NCBI GenBank assembly: GCA_964636785.1
Contig: CAZWVK010000018.1
Coordinates: 1 to 31,802, forward strand
Length of the DNA: 31,802 nucleotides
From: UBA6776 sp964636785
GTDB lineage: Bacteria; Bdellovibrionota; Bdellovibrionia; Bdellovibrionales; UBA1609
Direction: 5' to 3'
The notes beneath the pieces were generated by a model, which ran no database searches, was not told the origin of the DNA, and was given only the letters and a program-made list of their open reading frames with translations. Below, piece by piece: positions 1-7,713 of the stretch. The position numbers were made by a program, and so were the translations under genes. The first letter of the stretch is position 1, and each line of letters begins with the position of its first letter.

Positions 1-41
1 AGGCTGAGATACGAAAACTAGATCTTCTAGTGGTCGAATAA

Positions 42-350
42 AGGGGGAAGGTCACAAGCCTTAGCCATGCCGGCGCCACTTATAGGTACTGCGGAAACAA
101 AGAGATACCAAATGTTAAATTTTGTGAAGATCAAACGGGTGTTTACATTCAAGATGGTGATGGTCCAATACTCGAATTCAAATTCACCGGCTATGGAGAA
201 AATCGGTCGATCCAATATCACTCTACGGCCAATGGAGAATTCGGGCTTGTTACCGAGTGGGGAGCATCGATGCAGCTAATTGATTCACAAGAAGTTTCAT
301 ATGAACTCCTCTGCGATGGGGGCGTTAAGCACGGCTTGTGCCCTCGGTAG
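42..350 (+). pseudogene. Orphan C-terminal coding remnant, no start codon
   Basis: This frame is open for about 102 codons between an in-frame TAA at 39-41 and the TAG at 348-350, but has no ATG, GTG or TTG before the ATG at about 273. The translation looks protein-like: two segments with YCGNKEIPNVKFCED and YIQDGDGPILEFKFTGYGEN, then a Cys-containing end (ELLCDGGVKHGLCPR). It resembles the C-terminal part of a small secreted Cys-containing protein, but I do not recognise a family. The 12 codons before the stop at 39-41 lie in the same frame, so this could be one gene interrupted by a stop codon whose 5' part lies outside the window. The other frames here look like shadows. Confidence 0.4.
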
Positions 351-388
351 ACATTAGCTTCATTTAATCTGTAAGCGCGATATCTTCA

Positions 389-475
389 TTATTTTTTAGC
401 ATTCTGTCGGGCAGCCAAGGTGTCGCCTACTTTTTCGCCTTGCGCACCAAATTTCAATAGCTCAAAAAAGCTCAT
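389..475 (-). CDS. 28-residue ORF, internally deleted relative of the ORF at 1108-1344
   Basis: The ORF starts with ATG at 475-473 and ends with TAA at 391-389. It encodes MSFFELLKFGAQGEKVGD followed by TLAARQNAKK. Both ends match the minus-strand ORF at 1108-1344: the N-terminal part matches LSFEKIFGARAKQVGE and the C-terminal ARQNAKK matches ARQNSKIK, with the middle missing. The match is also visible in DNA (TTTGGTGCGC...AAGTAGGCGA...CACCTTGGC, then TGCCCGACA). It is best read as a deletion remnant of a duplicated gene and may not be expressed. Function unknown. Confidence 0.3.
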   Translation of the reverse strand: MSFFELLKFGAQGEKVGDTLAARQNAKK

Positions 476-554
476 AATCTTCAATAAGATAACGTGTTAG
501 CGCCAAAGGTTACCGTTCGTTACAGTCGAACACCATTTCCATATTGAGCGACTA

Positions 555-583
555 TTTACATTTGTACTACATCGTAGTACAAT
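555..583 (+). promoter_or_regulatory. brnTA promoter, apparently leaderless
   Basis: A -35 box TTTACA (555-560) and a -10 box TACAAT (578-583) are separated by exactly 17 bp. Transcription would start about 7 nt downstream, at or next to the brnT ATG at 590. No Shine-Dalgarno sequence precedes that ATG, so the mRNA is predicted to be leaderless. The palindrome at 562-582 fills the spacer and overlaps the -10 box. Confidence 0.6.
562..582. promoter_or_regulatory. Palindromic operator of brnTA
   Basis: A perfect inverted repeat of two 9-bp arms, TTGTACTAC and GTAGTACAA, is separated by ATC. It lies between the -35 and -10 boxes and overlaps the -10. BrnA antitoxins are known to repress their own operon through a ribbon-helix-helix fold. 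The placement fits autoregulation by BrnA or the BrnTA complex, which is an inference. Confidence 0.65.
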
Positions 584-589
584 AAATCC

Positions 590-865
590 ATGCGCTACGA
601 ATGGGATTTTTCAAAAGAAAAAACTAATATTAAGAAGCATGGAGTTTCTTTTGAGGATGCAAAGCAAGCACTAAATTGCGGCCTCGTCGTAGTGCTCAAG
701 GAGGACACCAATTCGGGTGAAGAACGCTATGTTTACTTGGGTATGTGCAAAAAGCTGAATGTGCTTGTCGTTGTGGTTGCTTATCCAGAGGATGAGGTCA
801 CTCGCATCATTTCAGCGCGCAAAGCCAACAAAGGTGAAAGGAAAATATATGAAGCGCAATTATGA
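590..865 (+). CDS. brnT: BrnT family toxin (type II toxin-antitoxin)
   Basis: A 91-residue protein of the usual BrnT length. BrnT is a RelE-like ribonuclease that blocks translation and is neutralised by BrnA. The family signature is present: YEWDFSKEKTNIKKHGVSFE at residues 3-22, ERYVYLG at about 45-51 and the C-terminal RIISARKANKGERKIYE at about 72-88. The ATG at 590 is the only sensible start, because the WD..K...N..KHGV motif begins at once. It has no Shine-Dalgarno sequence and lies about 7 nt after the -10 box. brnA overlaps its 3' end by 17 nt, so the two are probably translated together. Confidence 0.9.
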   Translation: MRYEWDFSKEKTNIKKHGVSFEDAKQALNCGLVVVLKEDTNSGEERYVYLGMCKKLNVLVVVVAYPEDEVTRIISARKANKGERKIYEAQL

Positions 866-1127
866 TTTTTCAAAAGCAGCTGTTATCAAGGGGCCAATCA
901 AATCCAAATCGCAGGTTGATGCCGCTCTCCGCGAGCAGAAAACTCTTACATCCATTCGACTTGATAAGGAAATCATCGAAGTGGCTAAACAGAAAGCGGA
1001 GAAAGAAGGCGTGGGCTATTTGACTTGGCTTAATAGAAAACTAAGAAGTGCTGTTTTGGGTGAAGAAAACCTGGAGGATCGCGTTCAAAAGCTGGAAAAA
1101 GCCGTCTTTAAAAAGAAGGCGCTTTAA
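849..1127 (+). CDS. brnA: BrnA family antitoxin
   Basis: A 92-residue antitoxin that should bind and inhibit BrnT and repress the shared promoter. The ATG at 849 is preceded by an AAAGG ribosome-binding site inside brnT; the longer open frame beginning at 759 is out of register with the gene. Residues about 34-66 (LTSIRLDKEIIEVAKQKAEK and onward) form the CopG/ribbon-helix-helix-like DNA-binding region, followed by a Lys/Glu-rich helix at the C terminus (LEDRVQKLEKAVFKKK). The 17-nt overlap with brnT and the promoter palindrome are typical of a toxin-first BrnTA operon. Confidence 0.85.
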   Translation: MKRNYDFSKAAVIKGPIKSKSQVDAALREQKTLTSIRLDKEIIEVAKQKAEKEGVGYLTWLNRKLRSAVLGEENLEDRVQKLEKAVFKKKAL

Positions 1128-1344
1128 TTTTTGAGTTTTGTCGGGCAAAGGCTTCACTGGCCCCGATTAGCCGCCCGACAGCGGGCCAGCCGCCAAGTCG
1201 CTGATGCAACGCCTTGAGCTCCGTACTGGACAGAATTTTTGTCTCTAGATAGCACCCATACTCGAATATAAACAGTGCAGATGGCTCGCCAAGGTGTTCG
1301 CCTACTTGTTTGGCTCGCGCACCAAAGATTTTCTCGAATGACAG
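1108..1344 (-). pseudogene. Short minus-strand ORF lacking a start codon, related to 389-475
   Basis: The frame is open from just after the stop codon of the large surface gene (TAG 1353-1351) to a TAA at 1110-1108. Where its relative at 389-475 has ATG, this copy has CTG (1344-1342). The 78-codon translation reads LSFEKIFGARAKQVGEHLGE, then a Leu/Gly-rich middle with YGCYLETKILSSTELKAL and HQRLGGWPAVGRLIG, and ends ASEAFARQNSKIKAPSF. No ribosome-binding site is visible. It overlaps the end of brnA by 20 nt on the other strand. It may be a decayed gene or one using a rare start. I do not recognise the family. Confidence 0.4.
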
Positions 1345-1350
1345 AGCCCG

Positions 1351-4300
1351 CTAATCGCAGGCGATGGTGCTACCAGAGGTCTTCCAACTTCCAGAGGCGC
1401 AGAATGTACACTTATGAATGTGCTGCCAGACCTGCCCTTCCCCAGGGCTACAGCCCCCCTGACCTCCAGCCCAAAAGTAACTTTGGTAAGAGGTCGTGCT
1501 AGAACAAGTTTTTCCATGACCATCCGTAGTCTTATACCCAGAGGGTTCACAGTGCAGCGGTGCCGGCAGTAGAGACGTAGACTGCAGAACATATCGGCAT
1601 GGTGTTCCCGCTGTGCAAGACTGACTTGTCGCAGGCTTTGTTCCCGCCGAACAACTGGTTGTACATGATCGGCTTGATGAAGGCTTTCCGCCGCCGCAGT
1701 AACTATCTGAAACAGTGGCACCATCACTTCGCAAACAGCGAACTGTACGCGTTTGAGTGCCAGATGGCGCATTACAAGTCACTGAGCGTGTTTGCGTTCC
1801 GCCTGAACAAGAAGTGTTTGTACAAGTTGACCAGCTTCCTGACACCCATGACGCAGAAGCACTGCATGATCCCCAGCTTCCCGTATCCCAAGAGTAAGTG
1901 TAACAGGACTGAGTGTTACATGATTGTGATGTCGCTTGCGGACTATGACAATCGGAACCTCCACCACGACTGCACGCTTGAGTCGAAGACGGCGCCGCCC
2001 CCACACAGTCATTGCGCGTACAAGACTGAACCTCTGGCGGCCTTGTTCCTGAATCACAGAAGCTATCGCTGACTGTCGTTCCATCGTCGCGACGACAAGT
2101 GACTGTACGAGCCTGTGAGCCTGAGGTCACTGGACAAGTCACAGATCGCGTTTGGCTTCCATTGGCAATTGGACAGCTTTGAGATCGCGTTCGAGTTCCG
2201 CCACCACAGGTTGCAGAACAAGAGCCCCACCCTGAGTATGTATATGCCGGTTGAGAGGCAGAGCAGCCAGACCATCCGCCAGAGTTCCAAGTTGGTTGTG
2301 AAGCACTACATGTTCCCCATCCCGTCGAATTCCATGTGTAAACATGGGACGTCCAAGTATAAGAATCCGATGTAGAGTTACCGGCTTTATCCGTAACTAC
2401 GACTTCCAAAGTCTGTGAGCCAGAACCAAAGGATCTATTGTGTGGAGAGGTACAGCTTGTAAGAACTCCACCATTGAGTCGACATTGAACCGTGTCCACA
2501 CCAGAGCCGCCCGCATCCGAGTGAGAAAATGTAAAACTAAAAGAAGGCAGGTTATGGGACGGATTGGATGGTGTGCTTGTAATACTGATTGTCGGTGGTG
2601 TGAGATCCACAAGCCAACTGACTGCAGCCGGAGACCCCGTGTTTCCAGCGGTATCGATGGCGCGCACTCTGAACTCATGATTTCCAGCGCTAAGTCCACT
2701 GAGGTTGACTGAAGATGTGCAGGTTGAAAAGCTTTCGCCATCCAGTGAGCACTCCATAGAAGCAACACTTCCTCCCCCAGAGTCCGTCGCACTGAAGCTT
2801 ATGGATTGAGATGTGGAGTTTGAAAATGCCGGAATCGCTGTGATAGTCACAACGGGAAGAGTTAAATCCGTCGTCCAGTTCGCTGTGGCATGATTTCCAG
2901 TATTACCAAGATTATCTAACCCTCGAACTCTTAAATTATGTACGCCTTGAGCAATCGGTGAAACTGTATGAGGAGAAGAACAAGACACCCAAGATCCACT
3001 ATCAAAAGAGCATTCATATCCAGTGATGCTTATTCCCGCTGGAACAGAGCCGCTAAAAGACACATCTGCACTCGTTAAATTATTAACACTTGGTGGTGAA
3101 GACGTAATTGTTATAGCTGGACCCGTTTGATAAACATTCCAATTGTACTCAATTGAAGCTGATGTGTTTCCAGCGTTATCCCGTGCCCGAACTTTAAAGT
3201 TATGAGCCCCTTCAGCAAGCCCTGAAAAGTTCACTCCCGATGTGCAGCTTGAAAAGGCTTGAGCGTTTAATGAACATTCAATTGTGGAAATTCCACTTCC
3301 TCCTGGGTCCGTGCTTGAGAAAGCAAACATAGCAGAGCTACTTGCTGTGATTACTGGTGGAGTGCTGGTGAAGCTTAAAACGGGAGTCTCAATATCCAAT
3401 AAAAAGCTTGTGCTTCGTTCATGATAATGACCAACTCCATCATAAGCTCTGACTTGAATTTGGTTTGTGCCGACAATGCCCGTCACATTCAGTGGAGACG
3501 TGCAAACCGTAAATGAAGCTCCATTGAGAGAGCATTCATAGCGATCAATGCCGTGAAGATCGGTTGCGCTAAAGCTTACGGATTGGTTTGGATCGTTCAC
3601 ATAGGCATCAGGAACCGAGGTTAGCGTGAGAATAGGATAGGTTAAATCCACCGTCCATTGAAAATCATCGAAAGTCACATTGCCGGCATGATCATAAGCG
3701 CGCACAGTGAAAGTGAGATCATTTTCACTTAAGCCGCTGACCACATGAGGGGATGTGCAGGTTGCAAATGCCCCACCATTTACAGAGCACTCAAAACGCT
3801 CCACTCCAGAGAGGGGGTCTGTGGCTTCAAAAGAAAATGAGGCCGACGTGTCGTTTGTCAATGCAGCCGGAGTTGAAGTGATCGTTAAGCTTGGGGGCAC
3901 TAAATCCACTGTGAAGGAGTAGGGAGAATTCCCGGCGGATCGGCGATTTTTAGCTAAATCAAGGGCGCTAATAATAACAGAAAACTGATCTCCATGAGAA
4001 AACGCACTCCCGCACGCACCAACAACACTTGCGTAATCAAAACTATTAACAAAACTGGATGAAAACTCCTGAAGCGTGCAAGCCACACTATTATCTGGGT
4101 AAAGAATTTCTAATTGATAATGACTTGAGTTATTCGCTGTTGAGAACTCAATAACCGGAAATCCATCTCCTAAAAACTCATCGGCGATGTTGTCTGTTCC
4201 ACCACGAACACCAAGGATCATAAACGAGGATGGTGGAGTTCGATCCACCGTAAAGTTAAACGGTGTCGCCTGGGTTTGGTTTCTGGCCTGATCAAACACT

Positions 4301-4896
4301 GTCATTTCAATACGATATGTCCTGGGCTCAATAAAGTCCGGACAGTCTTCGAGTTCAATTTCAGTTAGAACGGCTGGAATATCTTTTAGTTCACAAACAA
4401 GGCTTGACGTGGTGGTGTCGAAAATTTGAAGAGCGTAATCACTTTGCCCTGAGCTTGCATCCCAGCGGACATTGAGAGTCTGCCCGGAAAACCACTCATC
4501 CACAGTTTGATCATTTTCACCAAACACTCCTTTAACCAGGAAAACAGCCGGTGGAGTGGCATCATAAATGACGTCATAACAGGTTCTTTTATTACTGACT
4601 AATGTTCCATCCGCTCGGACCATCCAAACACAGTACTCATGAGGTCCTTCCACGGCTGGAAGAGTCAGTTGAGGGGGAAGACTTGTGTACCACCCATTCT
4701 CAGAACCCAAGCCTCCAGGACAAAGTGGAAGATTGGAGGGATCATTGGCATCCGGCGGTTGAAAGCCGGGGTCGTTCAGCGCAAAACACCAAAATGTTCC
4801 CGGCTGGGTGTAGTTATTTTCAATAATAAAGTCAACTTCCGGCACAGTTGTATAACCAGGAGCTGAATTCGGATCATTAATAATCAAGCCCGGCAC
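1351..4896 (-). CDS. Large secreted repeat protein, main (C-terminal) part: Ig-like and TSP1-like repeats
   Basis: This is the larger part of a surface protein whose N terminus lies in a shifted frame (4884-5690). The nominal GTG start at 4896 is probably not real, because the frame continues upstream as NCSPYTEIDVNVPGL. In order it has: a Cys-containing region (residues about 1-110); two roughly 105-residue modules each ending VDxxPP; six Ig-like modules of about 85-90 residues (about 330-850), each with a conserved Cys pair (ECSLNG...CTS) and an AxDxAGN motif; a Trp/Cys-rich thrombospondin type-1-like stretch (WGSCSATCGGGTRTRSQSC and similar repeats, about 850-1090); and a Cys-rich end. Such architecture suits adhesion or an envelope fibre in an oxidising compartment. 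The exact ligand is unknown. Confidence 0.8.
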   Translation of the reverse strand: MPGLIINDPNSAPGYTTVPEVDFIIENNYTQPGTFWCFALNDPGFQPPDANDPSNLPLCPGGLGSENGWYTSLPPQLTLPAVEGPHEYCVWMVRADGTLVSNKRTCYDVIYDATPPAVFLVKGVFGENDQTVDEWFSGQTLNVRWDASSGQSDYALQIFDTTTSSLVCELKDIPAVLTEIELEDCPDFIEPRTYRIEMTVFDQARNQTQATPFNFTVDRTPPSSFMILGVRGGTDNIADEFLGDGFPVIEFSTANNSSHYQLEILYPDNSVACTLQEFSSSFVNSFDYASVVGACGSAFSHGDQFSVIISALDLAKNRRSAGNSPYSFTVDLVPPSLTITSTPAALTNDTSASFSFEATDPLSGVERFECSVNGGAFATCTSPHVVSGLSENDLTFTVRAYDHAGNVTFDDFQWTVDLTYPILTLTSVPDAYVNDPNQSVSFSATDLHGIDRYECSLNGASFTVCTSPLNVTGIVGTNQIQVRAYDGVGHYHERSTSFLLDIETPVLSFTSTPPVITASSSAMFAFSSTDPGGSGISTIECSLNAQAFSSCTSGVNFSGLAEGAHNFKVRARDNAGNTSASIEYNWNVYQTGPAITITSSPPSVNNLTSADVSFSGSVPAGISITGYECSFDSGSWVSCSSPHTVSPIAQGVHNLRVRGLDNLGNTGNHATANWTTDLTLPVVTITAIPAFSNSTSQSISFSATDSGGGSVASMECSLDGESFSTCTSSVNLSGLSAGNHEFRVRAIDTAGNTGSPAAVSWLVDLTPPTISITSTPSNPSHNLPSFSFTFSHSDAGGSGVDTVQCRLNGGVLTSCTSPHNRSFGSGSQTLEVVVTDKAGNSTSDSYTWTSHVYTWNSTGWGTCSASQPTWNSGGWSGCSASQPAYTYSGWGSCSATCGGGTRTRSQSCPIANGSQTRSVTCPVTSGSQARTVTCRRDDGTTVSDSFCDSGTRPPEVQSCTRNDCVGAAPSSTQACSRGGGSDCHSPQATSQSCNTQSCYTYSWDTGSWGSCSASASWVSGSWSTCTNTSCSGGTQTRSVTCNAPSGTQTRTVRCLRSDGATVSDSYCGGGKPSSSRSCTTSCSAGTKPATSQSCTAGTPCRYVLQSTSLLPAPLHCEPSGYKTTDGHGKTCSSTTSYQSYFWAGGQGGCSPGEGQVWQHIHKCTFCASGSWKTSGSTIACD

Positions 4897-5690
4897 ATTG
4901 ACGTCAATTTCTGTATAAGGCGAGCAATTGATTCCACTTTCATGCCGGCTCTATCCACAACAGAAACAAAAGCGTGATAGAAGTTTCCGTGGGTGAGGTT
5001 ATTGAAATGATGGCTGAGTTGCGAGGACATGATCTCGCGATCCGGCTCCACCCCCTCGCTGGGCTGACATGGGTCTATTAAAGAGGTGTAATCCTGAACT
5101 CCGTATTTATAAAGACGGATGCGATAAGGCTCCGGGGAAAGTCCGGAAATACTTAAATCACTCGAGGACTCCCAGGCGGCCTTAAACTCTTCAACGGAGG
5201 TGTAGTTATTGGCGGCTGGAACTTGAAGATTAACAGGAAGAGGGGGTTGAACGTCCACGCCAAGCCAAGGAGAGCATTTTGAAGAGTATACCTTTTCACG
5301 CTGCTTTAGGAAAACCTTGGCTGAATACCACTTGCCATCTTCTAAGTTCTCCACAAGTAAACCTGCTCGATTGGCACCATTCACGCTTTGTTCATTTACT
5401 TCAGAAAGACGCTCTGAAGTAATCTCTTTTTCCTCAGCACACTCCATCCCCTCATAAACATGGAGCCGGGCTTCCGATAATTTAAGAAGGTGGGGATTAT
5501 TGGAATTTAGCTCAACTTGAACTTCATACTCAGCTTTATTGATAAACATATCTTCCGGTGGAAAGACAAATGACAGCTCACCTTCTGACAGATCAACGAC
5601 TTCAATCTTCTTTTGACAAGATAAAGAGGAAAGGATTACGAAAGAGATGAGGACAAATATATAGATGTTTCTAATCCATAAATCAAACAC
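4884..5690 (-). CDS. N-terminal part of the large surface protein (frameshifted), lipoprotein-like signal
   Basis: The GTG at 5690 is preferred as the start because GAGGGAG lies five bases upstream; a TTG 21 nt earlier is the alternative. The product begins with a hydrophobic signal segment ending LSSLSC, a plausible but imperfect lipobox, then a beta-rich region with fibronectin-like spacing. Its last sensible stretch is VVDRAGMKVES; after that the frame runs into IARLIQKLTSMCRA and stops. The +2 frame continues as NCSPYTEIDVNVPGL into the 1351-4896 ORF. The lesion therefore lies near 4926-4937 and looks like the loss of one base. Joined, the protein would have about 1,440 residues. A real gene break and a sequencing error cannot be separated here. 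Confidence 0.7.
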   Translation of the reverse strand: MFDLWIRNIYIFVLISFVILSSLSCQKKIEVVDLSEGELSFVFPPEDMFINKAEYEVQVELNSNNPHLLKLSEARLHVYEGMECAEEKEITSERLSEVNEQSVNGANRAGLLVENLEDGKWYSAKVFLKQREKVYSSKCSPWLGVDVQPPLPVNLQVPAANNYTSVEEFKAAWESSSDLSISGLSPEPYRIRLYKYGVQDYTSLIDPCQPSEGVEPDREIMSSQLSHHFNNLTHGNFYHAFVSVVDRAGMKVESIARLIQKLTSMCRA

Positions 5691-5763
5691 GTCGACTCCC
5701 TCTACGTTCAAATATTCAGATTTATTTTATCGGTAAATCTTAACTGAAACTAAAGAAGCTATA

Positions 5764-5823
5764 CTGAGTCATCTTAATACAGGCCATCTAATGTCTAGGA
5801 TGGCCTGTATTAAGATGACTCAG
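5764..5823. repeat. Perfect 25-bp inverted repeat, 10-nt loop
   Basis: The arms 5764-5788 and 5799-5823 are exact reverse complements around the loop TAATGTCTAG. The right arm contains the last codons and stop of the FecR-domain gene (stop at 5812-5810), so the hairpin forms right at the mRNA end. There is no T-run on either side, so it is not a standard intrinsic terminator. It could stabilise the transcript end or act with Rho. Confidence 0.9.
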
Positions 5824-7669
5824 AATGAAGCACTCGGAATGAAGCCGGCATCGACCAGGGCCAACTCTCTTCTTCTGACACACCCATAACTCGCCAATAA
5901 TAAGTCCCACTCTTATTAGGATGAACTAGTAAGTATTTTGATTTGATGGTTTCAAGACGCTTGACCCTTTCAAATGTCTCATCTTCGGAAATTTCAATAA
6001 TGTATGTTTTAACACCCTCAAGAGGCTGCCACTCTAGATGAATCCAAAAAGACGGACTTCCCTTAGCCACTTTGATTTTATCTGGATTTGTGGGCTCCCA
6101 ATCAACATTCTGGGAAGCTAGTTTTCGAGAAGAACAAGTGGAAGCCACTTCATTCCAGGATGTCCACGGACTGACCGCCTGGCCTTCAGAGGATACCCAT
6201 CTCATTCGAACCTTCTGAGGATGACTTCCTGTCCTCACCTGATTCTCTCCAACTTTTAGCTTTTCCAAACGGATCCCACTTGCAGTTTCAATCTCAACTT
6301 CGGAATCAAAATTCAAAGGTGGTCGCAAAAGAGTAAGCACTTTCTGGCTCTCCTGATAAAGAGAAGCCAAGTTCAACTCGCTAGGGTTTGAACTTACTGT
6401 TTCTTGCTCGCTTTCTACCACCCTATTCCCATCATAATGCGCTTGCACTCGCAGCTTTGTGGCTCCCAATGTACGCGGGCATATTTCAATATTTGATTCC
6501 TGAACAGAATGCTCTTTCGAGAACCCATCCTGTGAAGATTCAATTAAAATGTATTTCAATGGATAAAAAAGATCTGTTTTGATTTCAAACTTTAAAGGAT
6601 TCGCACAAACTAGCTTTCCATCACTTGTCATTCGCGAAGAGTGAGGTTTGCTACCGCTACTGAGCAAGCGAAGTGTGGGGGAAAATGCAGACCACTGCTG
6701 TTCAAACAGAGAACCTCTTGCAGGCTTTTGCCCAACAGTCAACGCCACAGGCTCTGCTGTAAGATGGATATGAGCTTCACCAGGCTTCAACTTATGAAGT
6801 GGAAGAGAGAATGTCGGAGTTTCACTTTCCAATTCAAACTTCCGCCCTTGCAACTCACCTTTTAGAAAGTAACGCTGAAAAGGTCCTTTTTCGAGTTCCA
6901 CAACGACCAACGGTTTAGGCGAAGGCACCAAATGAACCATGCTTATGGATGGGCCATCAATATGCTTCCTGAGAAAGCCTCGAGCACTCGATGACTTGGC
7001 AGAATGCTCATGTGTGACTTTCCAAAAAAACTGACTTATGTTTTCTGGCAAGGCGCTCGCTGGAACTTGATAGTAAAATGAATCAATCCCGGTCCGAACA
7101 AATTTGAAATTGGAATCCTCTTTCGACCAAAGCTCTAGTCGAAAAGGTGGAACAAGAGGTGCCATCCAAACAAACTGGAGAGGCTCACTTCCCAGCTGCT
7201 CAATCTGCTCACCAGGTTTTGGAAACAAAGACTGTACATTTTCCTCTCTTTTAGCTTCCACCACCACCGTTTTCACCACACTCGGTGCAGGCTCAAAAAA
7301 CTGATGGGCTAAAGACGGTAGTGACGACAAACCAGCAAGCCCACTTTTTGAGATGTCCCCCACTCTCACAACTGTTTGTGGCTTTGTTTGAAGAGTTTCT
7401 TTTGTGGCAATAATTCGAAGGACCGCCTGGGAGTTATCTTCAGTCAGTAAGAGATCATCCCCACCCAGAAGGTCATCCTCGGCCACTCCTGTCCAAAAAG
7501 GAGAGCCCACTATTTTTTTGAAAACTCGCCCCTGACTCTTAAGAATAATCACATGAGCGGATGCTTTATCAGCACCGGACATCTGATTTTTCAAAGAGTA
7601 AATCGCCACACCAGAGGCAAATATTATTGCCACTCCAATGAAATTAAGAGTGTGACTTGAAAAGCGCAT
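5810..7669 (-). CDS. FecR-domain membrane-anchored protein with fibronectin-like modules
   Basis: A 619-residue protein with an N-terminal hydrophobic anchor (about 9-26), then a FecR-like domain (about 40-110: GRVFKKIVGSPFWTGVAEDD, then GGDDLLLTEDNSQAVLRI). The rest is beta-rich: a fibronectin-like module at about 150-220 (LQFVWMAPLVPPFRLELWSK) and another at the C terminus, about 540-612 (HLEWQPLEGVKTYIIEISED...YYWRVMGVSEE). FecR domains usually sense or scaffold in the periplasm. Here there is no sigma-factor partner, so a structural role with the outer-membrane protein encoded 44 nt upstream seems likelier. The ATG has no clear ribosome-binding site. The gene ends inside a 25-bp palindrome. 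Confidence 0.75.
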   Translation of the reverse strand: MRFSSHTLNFIGVAIIFASGVAIYSLKNQMSGADKASAHVIILKSQGRVFKKIVGSPFWTGVAEDDLLGGDDLLLTEDNSQAVLRIIATKETLQTKPQTVVRVGDISKSGLAGLSSLPSLAHQFFEPAPSVVKTVVVEAKREENVQSLFPKPGEQIEQLGSEPLQFVWMAPLVPPFRLELWSKEDSNFKFVRTGIDSFYYQVPASALPENISQFFWKVTHEHSAKSSSARGFLRKHIDGPSISMVHLVPSPKPLVVVELEKGPFQRYFLKGELQGRKFELESETPTFSLPLHKLKPGEAHIHLTAEPVALTVGQKPARGSLFEQQWSAFSPTLRLLSSGSKPHSSRMTSDGKLVCANPLKFEIKTDLFYPLKYILIESSQDGFSKEHSVQESNIEICPRTLGATKLRVQAHYDGNRVVESEQETVSSNPSELNLASLYQESQKVLTLLRPPLNFDSEVEIETASGIRLEKLKVGENQVRTGSHPQKVRMRWVSSEGQAVSPWTSWNEVASTCSSRKLASQNVDWEPTNPDKIKVAKGSPSFWIHLEWQPLEGVKTYIIEISEDETFERVKRLETIKSKYLLVHPNKSGTYYWRVMGVSEEESWPWSMPASFRVLHSESS

Positions 7670-7713
7670 TTATCATAATCGGACGCTCGGACGGCAATCC
7701 TTAAATAGTTTTA

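Noticed and set aside
360..1340. Integron cassette with attC sites around brnTA
   Set aside because: The similarity between the two flanks is explained by homologous minus-strand ORFs. No paired RYYYAAC and GTTRRRY core sites with a folding stem were found, and no integrase is present.
1599..2084. ORFs on the plus strand (157 codons) and in another minus frame (101 codons) over the thrombospondin-like region
   Set aside because: They are shadows of the repetitive Cys/Ser/Thr-rich coding sequence: composition is odd, and they lack start signals and any domain.
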